DNA from: a virus
Virus record (IMG/VR): IMGVR_UViG_3300025547_000036
Coordinates: 1-23,209 of that record
Strand: one strand, 5' to 3'
Length of the DNA stretch: 23,209 nucleotides
In this document: positions 4,630-12,603 of the stretch, one piece after another
Numbering within the stretch: the first letter of the stretch is position 1
Layout of the letters: every line of letters begins with the position of its first letter
The notes under the pieces: generated by a model
Databases searched by the model: none
Told to the model about the DNA's origin: nothing
The model's input: the letters and a program-made list of their open reading frames with translations, nothing else
Made by a program: the position numbers and the translations under genes

Positions 4630-5109
4630 TTACGACTTAAATATTCTCCTATAAAAATGTATAGGATACTTACCTCTTACCTGATACCTTTCTTTCCAGC
4701 TATCCAGTGTGTAATGTACGCTAAATAGCCCATTTTGGCTCTTGTTGGACATTATAACACCATTGTCACTCATTATACCAACGTGACCATTCTTGACCTC
4801 CTGAGTGCCTCCATAGCCTGTAGGAGAGATGATTATATCTCCTCTTAAAGGTTTAGTAACTTTGGCAAACTTTTTGTTCTCCTTTAAGGCTTTGTACATT
4901 CTATAAGTTGATACATCTCCTCCTACTTCTTCATTAAAGGTGGTAAATACTATATTGTTCACACTCTCAGCACATCCATACTCATCAGGAGCTACATCAG
5001 AGGGTGAGGCATCTTTACCAAGCCAACCTTTAGCAACAAAATACAATCTCTCTCCTGCTGGAGTTGAGAAGTTATATTTGACTATTAATATTTTGAAAAG
5101 TTCTTTCAT
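4630..5109 (-). CDS. Endolysin, NlpC/P60- or CHAP-like peptidoglycan hydrolase, 159 aa
   Basis: The protein contains the catalytic pattern of a papain-fold peptidoglycan hydrolase: Cys46 in DEYGCAESVNN at the start of a helix, and His109 in KNGHVGIMSDNGVIMSN, with RGDIIISP before it. These enzymes cut peptide bonds in the host cell wall at the end of infection. There is no signal peptide and no separate wall-binding domain, so it needs a holin for release. I chose ATG 5109 rather than the upstream GTG 5124 because it has the TAATATG context one base after the preceding stop. It sits in a lysis module of four genes. Confidence 0.8.
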   Translation of the reverse strand: MKELFKILIVKYNFSTPAGERLYFVAKGWLGKDASPSDVAPDEYGCAESVNNIVFTTFNEEVGGDVSTYRMYKALKENKKFAKVTKPLRGDIIISPTGYGGTQEVKNGHVGIMSDNGVIMSNKSQNGLFSVHYTLDSWKERYQVRGKYPIHFYRRIFKS

Positions 5110-5110
5110 A

Positions 5111-5236
5111 TTACGCAAATGCACCTCGCCATCTAAACTTAGTCTTAGATTTCTTTTTAAAGATAATCGTCGGCTTCTCTGAAATCGTCATAGTCTTTTT
5201 AGGTCTTCTTTCTATTATGAGTGTTTTTTTAGCCAT
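5111..5236 (-). CDS. Small basic protein in the lysis module, 41 aa
   Basis: ATG at 5236 to TAA at 5113-5111 encodes 41 residues, begins MAKKTLIIERRPKKTM and ends FRWRGAFA. It is very rich in lysine and arginine, has no membrane segment and no cysteine. Both ends are TAA-T-ATG junctions, with the holin-like gene upstream and the endolysin downstream. That is strong support that it is real although short. Function is unknown; the charge suggests binding to nucleic acid or to membrane phospholipid. Confidence 0.65.
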   Translation of the reverse strand: MAKKTLIIERRPKKTMTISEKPTIIFKKKSKTKFRWRGAFA

Positions 5237-5237
5237 A

Positions 5238-5543
5238 TTACTTTATTGTTATAATATAATCTTCTCTTAATTGAGATACTACTTTTTCTGTATCAATCGC
5301 ACCATTACTTTTCAAATCTACAATAGTGTTTAAGGCCCAGACAAGCAATGGAAGTAGGATTACCACAATGACAGTTAAACCAACAGTAAAACCATACTGC
5401 CTTCTTTCTACTTTATTTACTCTGCCGTTTGTAAGTTTTGCTTGCTCTAAATTATCTTCGGCAATAGCCTTTAAATTATCTAATTTATCATTCATTGATT
5501 GAAACATTAAGTTTGTTTCGTTTTTTGAATAGTGTTCTTTCAT
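5238..5543 (-). CDS. Holin-like single-pass membrane protein (XhlA-type architecture), 101 aa
   Basis: Residues 1-50 form a hydrophilic helical region with heptad-like spacing (FQSMNDKLDNLKAIAEDNLEQ) that ends in basic residues (RVNKVERRQY). A single membrane segment follows (about 52-74, TVGLTVIVVILLPLLVWALNTI), then a short polar tail. This N-terminal coiled coil plus C-terminal membrane helix resembles the XhlA/haemolysin-type proteins that work with endolysins. Its position at the head of the lysis module agrees. Start ATG 5543 has the TATAATATG context. Confidence 0.65.
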   Translation of the reverse strand: MKEHYSKNETNLMFQSMNDKLDNLKAIAEDNLEQAKLTNGRVNKVERRQYGFTVGLTVIVVILLPLLVWALNTIVDLKSNGAIDTEKVVSQLREDYIITIK

Positions 5544-5578
5544 ATTATATAAATTAAAGATAAAATTTTGATAAAGTA

Positions 5579-5653
5579 ATTATAAAGTAGTTATGAACAG
5601 GTATGTGTTGATTAGTTTGGGTGGTGTGGTATGGTGTGGGTATGTTTAATATT
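5579..5653 (-). promoter_or_regulatory. G-free C-rich leader and TATAAT before the lysis genes
   Basis: In the 179-base gap before the holin-like gene, the - strand has no G over 5653-5599 and about 21 C in those 55 bases, with many CACC and ACAC steps. This is the composition of a Rho-utilisation site. Just downstream, TATAAT occurs at 5584-5579, but I see no good -35. The gap could hold a weak promoter or a Rho-dependent control point for lysis timing. Confidence 0.3.
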
Positions 5654-5722
5654 CTAATTTTTCTAATTGTCAGTTATTTTGTAATACATTTTGCGATATT
5701 TTGTATTGCTTTTATTGTCAGT

Positions 5723-7606
5723 CTATTTGAGTAAAGCTCTTATAGATTTTACAAGCCCTTCTGGGTTTATATTTCGTGCTTTCTCTATCGCTTCAGCACT
5801 TGTTTGTAATACAATATCTCCTATTCCTTGTGCTGATTTTAACTTACCAGTAACACCTCTTGCTTGTTGCACGCCTTTAGCCACCTCTGAAGCTAGACCT
5901 GTTTTAGCTTGTGGGCCAAATATTCTTTCTAAGTCATCTACAAATACTGTTTGAGATATTATGTCGTCTGAGAATTTACCACCTTGCGCTTTAGCAACCT
6001 CTTGAAGTTTATTCATTGAGTTTAGTACTGTAATTCTCGATTGTGCGTTACTTAATATACGCCTTGTTAGTGTTCCTATCTGTGCCTCTGCATTGGGAGC
6101 TGTAGCATCAAAGTTAGAACCTGCCGCCTTTATGAAATTATCCATAGCATTTTTTGTTGTAGAGAATGTTGTATTTACTTTATTGTATTGTGTAAAATTC
6201 TCATCAAGTGTTCCATCTAATGCTTTTCTTAATCCTTTTAGTATGGATTCGGTTTTACCAGTAAGACCCCCACTTGTTTTACCAAATGTTACTTGTTCAT
6301 CAATAAATCCTTTAAGGTTATGCACATCAAAAGCATCGTCAGATACACCAGACATTCTTTTGACTATGGTATTTATTATATTTTGTGGTTCTGTTAACCC
6401 TTCTATTCTTGAACCTTCAAAGGAAGGTTTCCCGTTTCTAAATTTTACTCCTAAATTATCTAAATCATCTATGAATCCTTGTACCGATTCGGTTATATCA
6501 ACTGGCTGACCTTTAAGATTCTTAGCTACTTGGTCAAGCTGTTTACTTGCTGTTTTATTTGCTGTGCTTACTACTTTAAATCTTTCCAGCACAGAGTCGC
6601 CAATTACATCACTTGGTCTATTTACCGCACCAAAGGTAGGGTCTTTTTTCCCTTTTTCTAATATATCTACCATCTGGTTCATCTTTAATTTATCTGCTCT
6701 AGATGAATTTTTAACTGTTGCTACTACTCCCTCATCCACCCCTTGTTTAATCGCTTCTCTTGCTACCTTGTCCTTTACTACCTGTCCTTGTGCTGATAAC
6801 TTTTCTTTCACAACTGTCACGTCTGGCTTTGTTCTTAATAATCTCTCTGCTTCTTCTCGTATTGTTCTTCTGCTTTGTACTACACCAGAAACTCCACCTG
6901 TTAATGCCCCCAATACCCCTCCTGTGGCAACACCTAAGCCAGCCCCTAATCCTGCTGATTTAAGAACGTCTCCTGTACCCTTGCCCTCCTCTAGGGCTAC
7001 ACCAGCACCTGTAGCACCTCCAAATACTCCACCAGTAGCTGCTCCAGCCCCCGCACCTCGCAATGCACCGCCTGCAAAGGTTGTAGCTTTACCAAGTGCA
7101 AATGCTTTCGTTGCAAACTTTCCAAGAGTTCCACCTGCTGCGAATGTTCCTAACCGTAATGCTGAACCAGCTATCTCTTTACCAGTGACAAGTGATTCTC
7201 CAAAGTCTTGTTGTGAACCTGCTAAAAATGCTGTTAATTCTCTACTTCCCTCTAAGGCTTTCTCTAATCGTGATGTATCTTCCCCCCTTGCTCTTTTAGC
7301 TCGTATAAGTTCTAATCCTTTTTGTTGCATTGCAAATGTTTCTTCTTGCTCTTTAGCCAAAGTTCTTTGAATTCCTGGGGCTGCAATAGCCTGTCCTAAT
7401 CCCTCTGCTATTTTTCTACCACCTGTTGCACCAAGTACAAACTTACCTACACCACTAAGACCCTCGGTAGACCTTTCACCTAATTCAAACTGATTACCTT
7501 GTGTTTGTTGGGTTTGTTGTTGCTGTATGTCTTCCAAAGAAAAGACCTTTTTGGGTTTTACCTCTCCATGTTGTTCTTGTAATTGTGCTAGTGTAAATGT
7601 TGCCAT
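5723..7606 (-). CDS. Internal virion (DNA ejection) protein with Gly/Ala zipper region, 627 aa
   Basis: After a Gln-rich start (QQQQTQQTQ near residue 30) the protein has a long Gly/Ala-rich stretch (about residues 143-243: GALRGAGAGAATGGVFGGATG, GLGAGLGVATGGVLGALTGG) with glycine-zipper spacing that could span a membrane. A helical, charged remainder follows. Such glycine-zipper regions are typical of podovirus internal proteins ejected with the DNA to form a channel through the cell envelope. It lies directly after the LysM protein and before lysis, the usual place for ejection proteins. A transglycosylase motif is not visible. The assignment rests on composition and order. Confidence 0.55.
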   Translation of the reverse strand: MATFTLAQLQEQHGEVKPKKVFSLEDIQQQQTQQTQGNQFELGERSTEGLSGVGKFVLGATGGRKIAEGLGQAIAAPGIQRTLAKEQEETFAMQQKGLELIRAKRARGEDTSRLEKALEGSRELTAFLAGSQQDFGESLVTGKEIAGSALRLGTFAAGGTLGKFATKAFALGKATTFAGGALRGAGAGAATGGVFGGATGAGVALEEGKGTGDVLKSAGLGAGLGVATGGVLGALTGGVSGVVQSRRTIREEAERLLRTKPDVTVVKEKLSAQGQVVKDKVAREAIKQGVDEGVVATVKNSSRADKLKMNQMVDILEKGKKDPTFGAVNRPSDVIGDSVLERFKVVSTANKTASKQLDQVAKNLKGQPVDITESVQGFIDDLDNLGVKFRNGKPSFEGSRIEGLTEPQNIINTIVKRMSGVSDDAFDVHNLKGFIDEQVTFGKTSGGLTGKTESILKGLRKALDGTLDENFTQYNKVNTTFSTTKNAMDNFIKAAGSNFDATAPNAEAQIGTLTRRILSNAQSRITVLNSMNKLQEVAKAQGGKFSDDIISQTVFVDDLERIFGPQAKTGLASEVAKGVQQARGVTGKLKSAQGIGDIVLQTSAEAIEKARNINPEGLVKSIRALLK

Positions 7607-7610
7607 AATA

Positions 7611-9404
7611 TTATTGTATTAACTCATATTCATCTTCTCCTATCTTTCTATATACCGACCCACCCATATTTAACATAGTTCCTACTGGTGCTGTTGCTGG
7701 GTCTAAGTCTAACTGTGCTTCACCTGTAACAACATCAAAAAGTTTAGAGGCTGTTGGTATTCTAGCGTTTACTGTCCCTGTAATTCTATTCTCAAGTTGA
7801 TTTAATGCTCCGTCTATTGTAGCTAAGTTAAGTTCTATACTTGCTGTACTTCGTGGGTTTACAGATGCGTATTCTCGTGATTCTGCTGGTGTAAAGGCTG
7901 CTCCTGTCATTATATTCCTATATGTTTGGAATTCTCTTTGTAATTGTACCGCTATTGCTGTTGCTTTAGGGTCTTCAGCAAGTATTCCTAGTTTACGCTC
8001 TATTTCTTCTGTTTTACCTCTCAATAAACTCATATCCCCTCCCTCTGCTGCATATTGTTCAATAGTATTACGCATACCCGCCATTACTTGTATATCATTT
8101 CTTGAATTAGCAAAACGAGTTTTTACTGTGCCAGTAAGTGATGCTTCAACATTATTAGCAACTTCCGCATATGCGGTTGCATAATCTCCATCAGCAACAG
8201 CTTTTGTTATAGCACGCCTACTTGTCTTTCCCCTTTCTGCTCCTACAAGGTTAGACGCTGCATCTATAATACCTGCAAATTGTCCTGATGCTTCAGTTGA
8301 TATACCACTTGTATCTGCAATAATTCCTGCGGTTTGTGCTTTCGTTTTAGCTTGACTTAATCGTTCACTCGTAATTCTTTCTTGTAATAATTGGCTTTCC
8401 AGTTTTTCTTTTCCTAGTCCCCTTTCCGCCTCTAACTGCTTCTCTTCTCTATCTAATATCCTTTCTACCTCATCTGCTTGGAACTCTTGCTGTTGTCCAA
8501 ATAAGTTAATAGCAGTTGTAGCTGCGAATTGTGCTTGCCGTCTTGCTGTTTCTTGCCCTGATTGTAGAAGTGTGAGTTTGTTTACTCTTGCATTTATTCT
8601 TTTATCAAAAGTATCACTTACATTTTGAGCTCTTTGTCGTTTAGAAGACACTGATGAGAATGGGTCATCTTGTATATCTGCTATTTGTCTATCTCTTTCA
8701 TTCTCTAAGTCTTCAATTTCATTTGCTGTACTGGTTACTTGTTCTCTAGTATCAGGAAGTCCTGTCATCTGCATTACTTGTTGTACTATATCTGAAATAG
8801 TACCAAATGGGTTAGTTTGAAAACCTTGACCTACTGCTTCTCCTGAGATACCAAACTGACCTAGAGCTTGGTCTAGTTGTTCTTCTGGTGGGTTTACAAG
8901 TTCTCCCTCTGGTGATATTTCTGCTCCTGATGGTGTAAAGAAGCTCTCTGCACTTGCCGCAGCTTGTTCAAAAGTCTGGTCTGCAAGGTCTTGTATTGGA
9001 GATATGGGAGTTTCAGGCGTAACAGCCACTGTAGGGGCTTCTGCCTGCTCCCCTGACTGTTTAATAGTTTCTGTTATTGCACCCGCTCCTGCATCCACTG
9101 GGGGCTGTGCAGGTTGTATCTGTGCTGTTTGTTCTACTGATGCAGGAAGTTCAGGGGTTGGAGCTACTACGTTTTGACCTTGTGCTGGTTGTAGAGCTGA
9201 ACCATCTACCACTTGTCCTTGCTGTGGAGCTTGTGGTGTACCCTCTGGTGCTAGTGTTTGCTGTTGAATATTTAAAGTTTCCCCTGGGAAGATTACATTA
9301 GGGTCATTTGAGCGAAAACCAGAAACATCTTCAGGGCGTACATTAAAACGCTTTGCTATTGCTGAAACTGTATCTCCTGCTTGTACTTGATGTTGTTGTG
9401 GCAT
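7611..9404 (-). CDS. LysM-domain internal virion or tail protein, 597 aa
   Basis: Residues about 5-47 form a LysM domain: QVQAGDTVSAIAKRFNV, then an asparagine-proline turn (NDPNVIFPGETLNI), which binds peptidoglycan glycans. Residues 50-180 are Pro/Gln/Glu/Ala-rich and probably disordered. The middle (about 230-350) is charged, rich in Glu, Arg and Gln, and likely coiled coil. The C-terminus is mixed alpha/beta. In a virion this protein could bring the ejection machinery to the wall. Start ATG 9404 has a TAATATG context and a TAA-T-ATG junction with the adaptor gene. It stops 4 bases before the ejection protein starts. Confidence 0.65.
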   Translation of the reverse strand: MPQQHQVQAGDTVSAIAKRFNVRPEDVSGFRSNDPNVIFPGETLNIQQQTLAPEGTPQAPQQGQVVDGSALQPAQGQNVVAPTPELPASVEQTAQIQPAQPPVDAGAGAITETIKQSGEQAEAPTVAVTPETPISPIQDLADQTFEQAAASAESFFTPSGAEISPEGELVNPPEEQLDQALGQFGISGEAVGQGFQTNPFGTISDIVQQVMQMTGLPDTREQVTSTANEIEDLENERDRQIADIQDDPFSSVSSKRQRAQNVSDTFDKRINARVNKLTLLQSGQETARRQAQFAATTAINLFGQQQEFQADEVERILDREEKQLEAERGLGKEKLESQLLQERITSERLSQAKTKAQTAGIIADTSGISTEASGQFAGIIDAASNLVGAERGKTSRRAITKAVADGDYATAYAEVANNVEASLTGTVKTRFANSRNDIQVMAGMRNTIEQYAAEGGDMSLLRGKTEEIERKLGILAEDPKATAIAVQLQREFQTYRNIMTGAAFTPAESREYASVNPRSTASIELNLATIDGALNQLENRITGTVNARIPTASKLFDVVTGEAQLDLDPATAPVGTMLNMGGSVYRKIGEDEYELIQ

Positions 9405-9405
9405 A

Positions 9406-10107
9406 TTAGAATTGATTACGTTTTATAAGGGCATCTTGTATATCTCCATGAACCACATTAACTCTTTTAAACATACCTCCTCTAGTCTTGTATGTCTTAT
9501 AGTTAAATTGTTCATCAAGGTAATTCTTAAATACTCCGTCTAGTATCTGTGTTGCTCTGTCATGATGGAAGTTTGCTACGTCTTCTTTCTTTTCTCTTGT
9601 ATTAGCATACGAAAGCACCTCTTCCACAATAGCGGTATTACCCTCCTCATCTCCATTAGAGAAGATTGTTGTTGAAGTAAGCTCAGTCATATCAATAGCT
9701 ACAGGTGGGAATTGACCCCAAGTTGTAAGAGTACCTGATGCGTCTGTGTTAGGATTTATATATACAGTTCTACCAAAGTCAGAGAAGATTTTATCTGTTC
9801 CTGATGCTTCCTCTTCTTTAAATATTTGATAGTCTTCAAAAGTAACCTTTTCAAATCTCTTACCTCCTATTTGTAGTATTCGTATAGAGTCTGCTTTAAT
9901 TCCTTCAAAGTTCCATTCCTCATTAGCTGAGGTATAAGTAGTTTCTTGTTTACCCTCTGAGAAAGGCCATTTCCTATAAGCAGTAGCCCATCTCTCTGCT
10001 TGTTGAATCCAATCATCTAAGATTGCGTCAGTATAAAAAGCTGTGGTAGTTGTGATACCTAGTTTTACTATTACGTCATTTTTTATATCATTTGATGTGA
10101 CTAACAT
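9406..10107 (-). CDS. Head-tail adaptor (gp4/tail-tubular A-like), 233 aa
   Basis: The N-terminus FYTDAILDDWIQQAERWATAYRKWPF is a helix pair with the W-x-x-x-A-x-R-x-W-P pattern that many phage head-tail connector and tail tubular A-like proteins use to dock on the portal. A beta-rich middle follows (residues 55-150), then a helical C-terminus. The length fits an adaptor that extends the portal channel. Its place just after the beta-rich protein and before the internal proteins agrees with podovirus order. A TAA-T-ATG junction joins it to the preceding gene. The family name is by pattern, not by search. Confidence 0.6.
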   Translation of the reverse strand: MLVTSNDIKNDVIVKLGITTTTAFYTDAILDDWIQQAERWATAYRKWPFSEGKQETTYTSANEEWNFEGIKADSIRILQIGGKRFEKVTFEDYQIFKEEEASGTDKIFSDFGRTVYINPNTDASGTLTTWGQFPPVAIDMTELTSTTIFSNGDEEGNTAIVEEVLSYANTREKKEDVANFHHDRATQILDGVFKNYLDEQFNYKTYKTRGGMFKRVNVVHGDIQDALIKRNQF

Positions 10108-10108
10108 A

Positions 10109-10324
10109 TTATATTGAAGTTAAGGTTACCTGATTCCATTGTGTATTAAGTGTGTCATAGAAGTAAGCTGATGTGCTTCCCCCTGCTCTCACTAAGACGA
10201 CCTGTTGTGAGAGTTTCTTTGGTGTATAAGTGGGTGCTTCTGTAAAGGTCTCTATAAACCCTTCTATGTTAAGAATGTGGTTTTCATTTGGTACTTCTGG
10301 TGCTATGTTATTTGATTGGGTCAT
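10109..10324 (-). CDS. Small virion-associated protein, 71 aa
   Basis: The frame begins inside the end of the preceding gene (17-base overlap) and ends one base from the adaptor start. The sequence is polar at first and then beta-prone (QVVLVRAGGSTSAYFYDTLNTQWNQVTL). This short repeat-like beta segment could be a small decoration or connector piece. No family is recognised. Start context is GATATG, not TAATATG; the overlap nevertheless fits a coupled late gene. Confidence 0.55.
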   Translation of the reverse strand: MTQSNNIAPEVPNENHILNIEGFIETFTEAPTYTPKKLSQQVVLVRAGGSTSAYFYDTLNTQWNQVTLTSI

Positions 10325-11660
10325 ATCCTATTCTTATATATTTATATCCTATTGCTCCTGATGATGGATTTATTCCAAACTGAAACATATTTGATTTAAT
10401 ATCTGAGGGGAAGCGTGTAAAGTGTGTAGCTGTTGAGTATTCTTTACTCTCTATTATATTTGTTGAGCCATCTAATTTTACTTCAGAAAAAGTAGCAACT
10501 GTACTTATAGTAGTTTCATCATGTATTAAATCAAATCTTTTAACCTCTACCTCACTATTATAAGTCATTCTATTAGTTCTAAACTGTCCATTTGTACCAG
10601 CAGTATCTAAGTCTATTTCATTTAAGTCGTCATTATCTGTTGCCATTAAAAGAACATTATCTCCTTTATAATGAAGATTGTTTATATCATCTACTGCTTC
10701 TCTGTGTAGTTTCCACCAAGCATTTCCATTACCTAGATTCCCATAACATAGAACCAACCGACCATCTCTTATAACAAAGATATCCTCCATATTAGTCATA
10801 CTTTGTGAGTAAGTAGTACCTGATGTTTCTAATACCTTATTTAAGGGAGTTAGTCCATTACCATCAAATATACCTACATTCTTACCCCAAGTTACAAATA
10901 TAGTACCTCCTACATTCCTTGTACCCTCCACCTGTGCCTCTAGCTCTACTTCTCTACTCCACCCATCTACTGATGCTCCTTGTAAAGTAGGGTCACAGTA
11001 ATACACTTTCCCTGCACCATTTCTAGTGTGTGAGAAGTCTGCTGTACCACCTGTAAAGGCGAGCAGGGAAGTACCATTAGGGTGTTTTCGTAATGAGGTT
11101 ATATTCTGTCCTGCTGGTAGGGTAAACGCTGTACCTGAAGTTGTGCCATCATAGTAAAGAATTAGGTTTTTATCTCCTACAAAGAGCTTCTTTTCCACCA
11201 CTTCTACAGGATGACGATATGATGAATCTAATCCACTCCACCAATCTTCTGTAACAGTTCCCATATTGTTATCAAACTGCCCTATTGTTGTCTTTGAGGT
11301 GAAGTAGAAGTTTCCATCATTAAAAGGAATCATATCTGTTGAACCAAGTTGATAAGTATAGTTTGCTGCGGCAGCTCTTTTATCAGTAAATGTAGTTCCA
11401 TTATATGTATAGAAAGAACCATCATCTGCTATATAATAAGCATCATTACCTGTAAGTGCAGGGTCTACGCAAGAGGCTACTATATTACCTGTGAGAGTCA
11501 CACCAGCTCTTTCTGTTGGACTCTCTGTGAAATAAAGCATCCCTTTTGTCTTGGATAAGTTTATACCAAATGAGTCTGGTGAGAAACCACCATCTGATAA
11601 GTCAGGGGATGAACTCTCTCCTGATATGAAACTTAATGCTTTTATTTCTGTTGATGCCAT
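10308..11660 (-). CDS. Beta-rich head-completion or tail tubular B-like protein, 450 aa
   Basis: Almost the whole protein is beta-prone, with repeated turns such as DDGSFYTYNGTTF, GDKNLILYYDGTT, GGTIFVTWGKNVGIFDGNG and RDGRLVLCYGN. These look like blades of a beta-propeller in which a strand ends in W/Y-x-x-N/D-G. Podoviruses use such a protein of about this size in the tail or as the DNA-stabilising plug (P22 gp10 and T7 gp12 are examples). It precedes the adaptor gene, as expected. The fold is inferred from pattern, so the exact role (plug or nozzle) is open. Start context is AATATATG. Confidence 0.55.
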   Translation of the reverse strand: MASTEIKALSFISGESSSPDLSDGGFSPDSFGINLSKTKGMLYFTESPTERAGVTLTGNIVASCVDPALTGNDAYYIADDGSFYTYNGTTFTDKRAAAANYTYQLGSTDMIPFNDGNFYFTSKTTIGQFDNNMGTVTEDWWSGLDSSYRHPVEVVEKKLFVGDKNLILYYDGTTSGTAFTLPAGQNITSLRKHPNGTSLLAFTGGTADFSHTRNGAGKVYYCDPTLQGASVDGWSREVELEAQVEGTRNVGGTIFVTWGKNVGIFDGNGLTPLNKVLETSGTTYSQSMTNMEDIFVIRDGRLVLCYGNLGNGNAWWKLHREAVDDINNLHYKGDNVLLMATDNDDLNEIDLDTAGTNGQFRTNRMTYNSEVEVKRFDLIHDETTISTVATFSEVKLDGSTNIIESKEYSTATHFTRFPSDIKSNMFQFGINPSSGAIGYKYIRIGYDPIK

Positions 11661-11767
11661 ATATTATTTTCAATAACTTTTCTCTCTTGATGAAACCTGC
11701 AAAATATACCTTTTGGTATCTCTACTCCACATTTCTTACAAACTTTTGTATTTCTTGTAGTCTTCAT
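11642..11767 (-). CDS. Small zinc-ribbon protein overlapping the beta-rich gene, 41 aa
   Basis: ATG at 11767 overlaps the stop of the upstream gene (TAATG), and the frame ends at TAA 11644-11642, which lies inside the start of the next gene (19-base overlap). The 41 residues contain VCKKCGVEIPKGIFCRFH, a CxxC and a CxxH pair that can bind one zinc ion. The tail is basic and polar. The overlaps on both sides argue that it is translated. Zinc ribbons this small are usual in phages but rarely have a known role. Confidence 0.55.
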   Translation of the reverse strand: MKTTRNTKVCKKCGVEIPKGIFCRFHQERKVIENNIWHQQK

Positions 11768-12558
11768 TAGTAATCAAACTTATCTAAGTCTACTTTGTAG
11801 TATTTACCTCTAAAGAAGTACTTATCTGCTTTACTTAATTTAACTCTTCGCCATCTTATCTCTCTAAAAAGTGCATTAAACTGCTGTCTGACACTCTCAT
11901 CTTCAAGTAGTGTGGTTATAATCCTACGAAATAACCTCTGCCTTTCTTTCATATCTCCTATTATTTCTCCATGTTCTAACCAAGGTAGTGCTTTTGTAAA
12001 CGCCTTTGCTGGGTTAAAAAACTTAAGAATAGGGAAGTATGAAGCTAGCCATTGAAGTCTAAAACGATAAGAGTCATCTTCTTGTAAGATAAAACATATT
12101 AAGTCCCTTAATTGTAGGTGTGTACCTATCTTAGTCCACGCTCTATGTATCTCTCTTACAGACTTAACCATTTTACTAGCAGGTAGCCTGTCATATTCAG
12201 TATCTTTCATCAATTCATAGATGTTTTCTAGTGGTTTACACACATTAAATGGTTCATTTGTCTCTAAATTAGACCAGTTATCGTTAAATATCTGATTCTT
12301 TATTTCATGCTTTAGTTTAGATAATTGACCATATAAGAGCCAACCACGAGGGAATCCAGGGAATATATGGGGTTCTCCATCCATTTGCATCACTGTAACA
12401 CCATCTATTTCCATTACTTTTGCTTGTACAGCATTAGTATGTTTCCAGTATTGAACCATAGGCATCTTAGCTGGGTTCTTCCGTAAAATTTTAAAGAACA
12501 GTCTTTTTAGTTTTATAAACATAAGGGTATGCTCGCTCCCTTTCGTGTAGTCAGGCAT
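11767..12558 (-). CDS. Hypothetical phage protein after the capsid gene, 263 aa
   Basis: The product is helical and basic, with aromatic-rich stretches (GFPRGWLLYGQL, LQWLASYFPILKFF, RWRRVKL). It has no recognised domain and no clear membrane segment, although residues about 165-190 are fairly hydrophobic. It lies between major capsid and tail genes, so a structural or assembly role is probable. The start is uncertain. The frame opens at ATG 12558, but a strong hairpin (12531-12593) covers that codon. The ATG at 12522 (giving MFIKLKRLFF, 251 aa) lies beyond the stem with an AT-rich leader, and I slightly prefer it. Confidence 0.55.
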   Translation of the reverse strand: MPDYTKGSEHTLMFIKLKRLFFKILRKNPAKMPMVQYWKHTNAVQAKVMEIDGVTVMQMDGEPHIFPGFPRGWLLYGQLSKLKHEIKNQIFNDNWSNLETNEPFNVCKPLENIYELMKDTEYDRLPASKMVKSVREIHRAWTKIGTHLQLRDLICFILQEDDSYRFRLQWLASYFPILKFFNPAKAFTKALPWLEHGEIIGDMKERQRLFRRIITTLLEDESVRQQFNALFREIRWRRVKLSKADKYFFRGKYYKVDLDKFDY

Positions 12559-12593
12559 TCTGCGAAAGGAGAAATGTCCGACTACGAACGAGC
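12531..12593 (-). other. Large intercistronic hairpin after the capsid gene
   Basis: On the - strand GCTCG (12593-12589) pairs with CGAGC (12535-12531). Inside it, TTCG pairs with CGAA and TAGTC pairs with GACTA, with one bulge. The top is GGACATT against AATGCCT with one mismatch, under a 13-base loop. Upstream is a 12-bp palindrome AGCTAATTAGCT (12591-12602). No T-run follows, so this is not a plain terminator. It may shield mRNA ends or reduce translation after the capsid gene. Confidence 0.55.
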
Positions 12594-12603
12594 TAATTAG
12601 CTA

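Noticed and set aside
5110-5124. GTG start at 5124 for the endolysin
   Set aside because: It lies inside the upstream 41-aa gene, while ATG 5109 has the TAATATG context.
6564-7370. A 268-codon open frame on the + strand inside the ejection protein gene
   Set aside because: It is antisense to a gene with a clear start, order and composition. Its Pro/Ala/Ser/Thr-rich product follows from the Gly/Ala-rich codons on the other strand.
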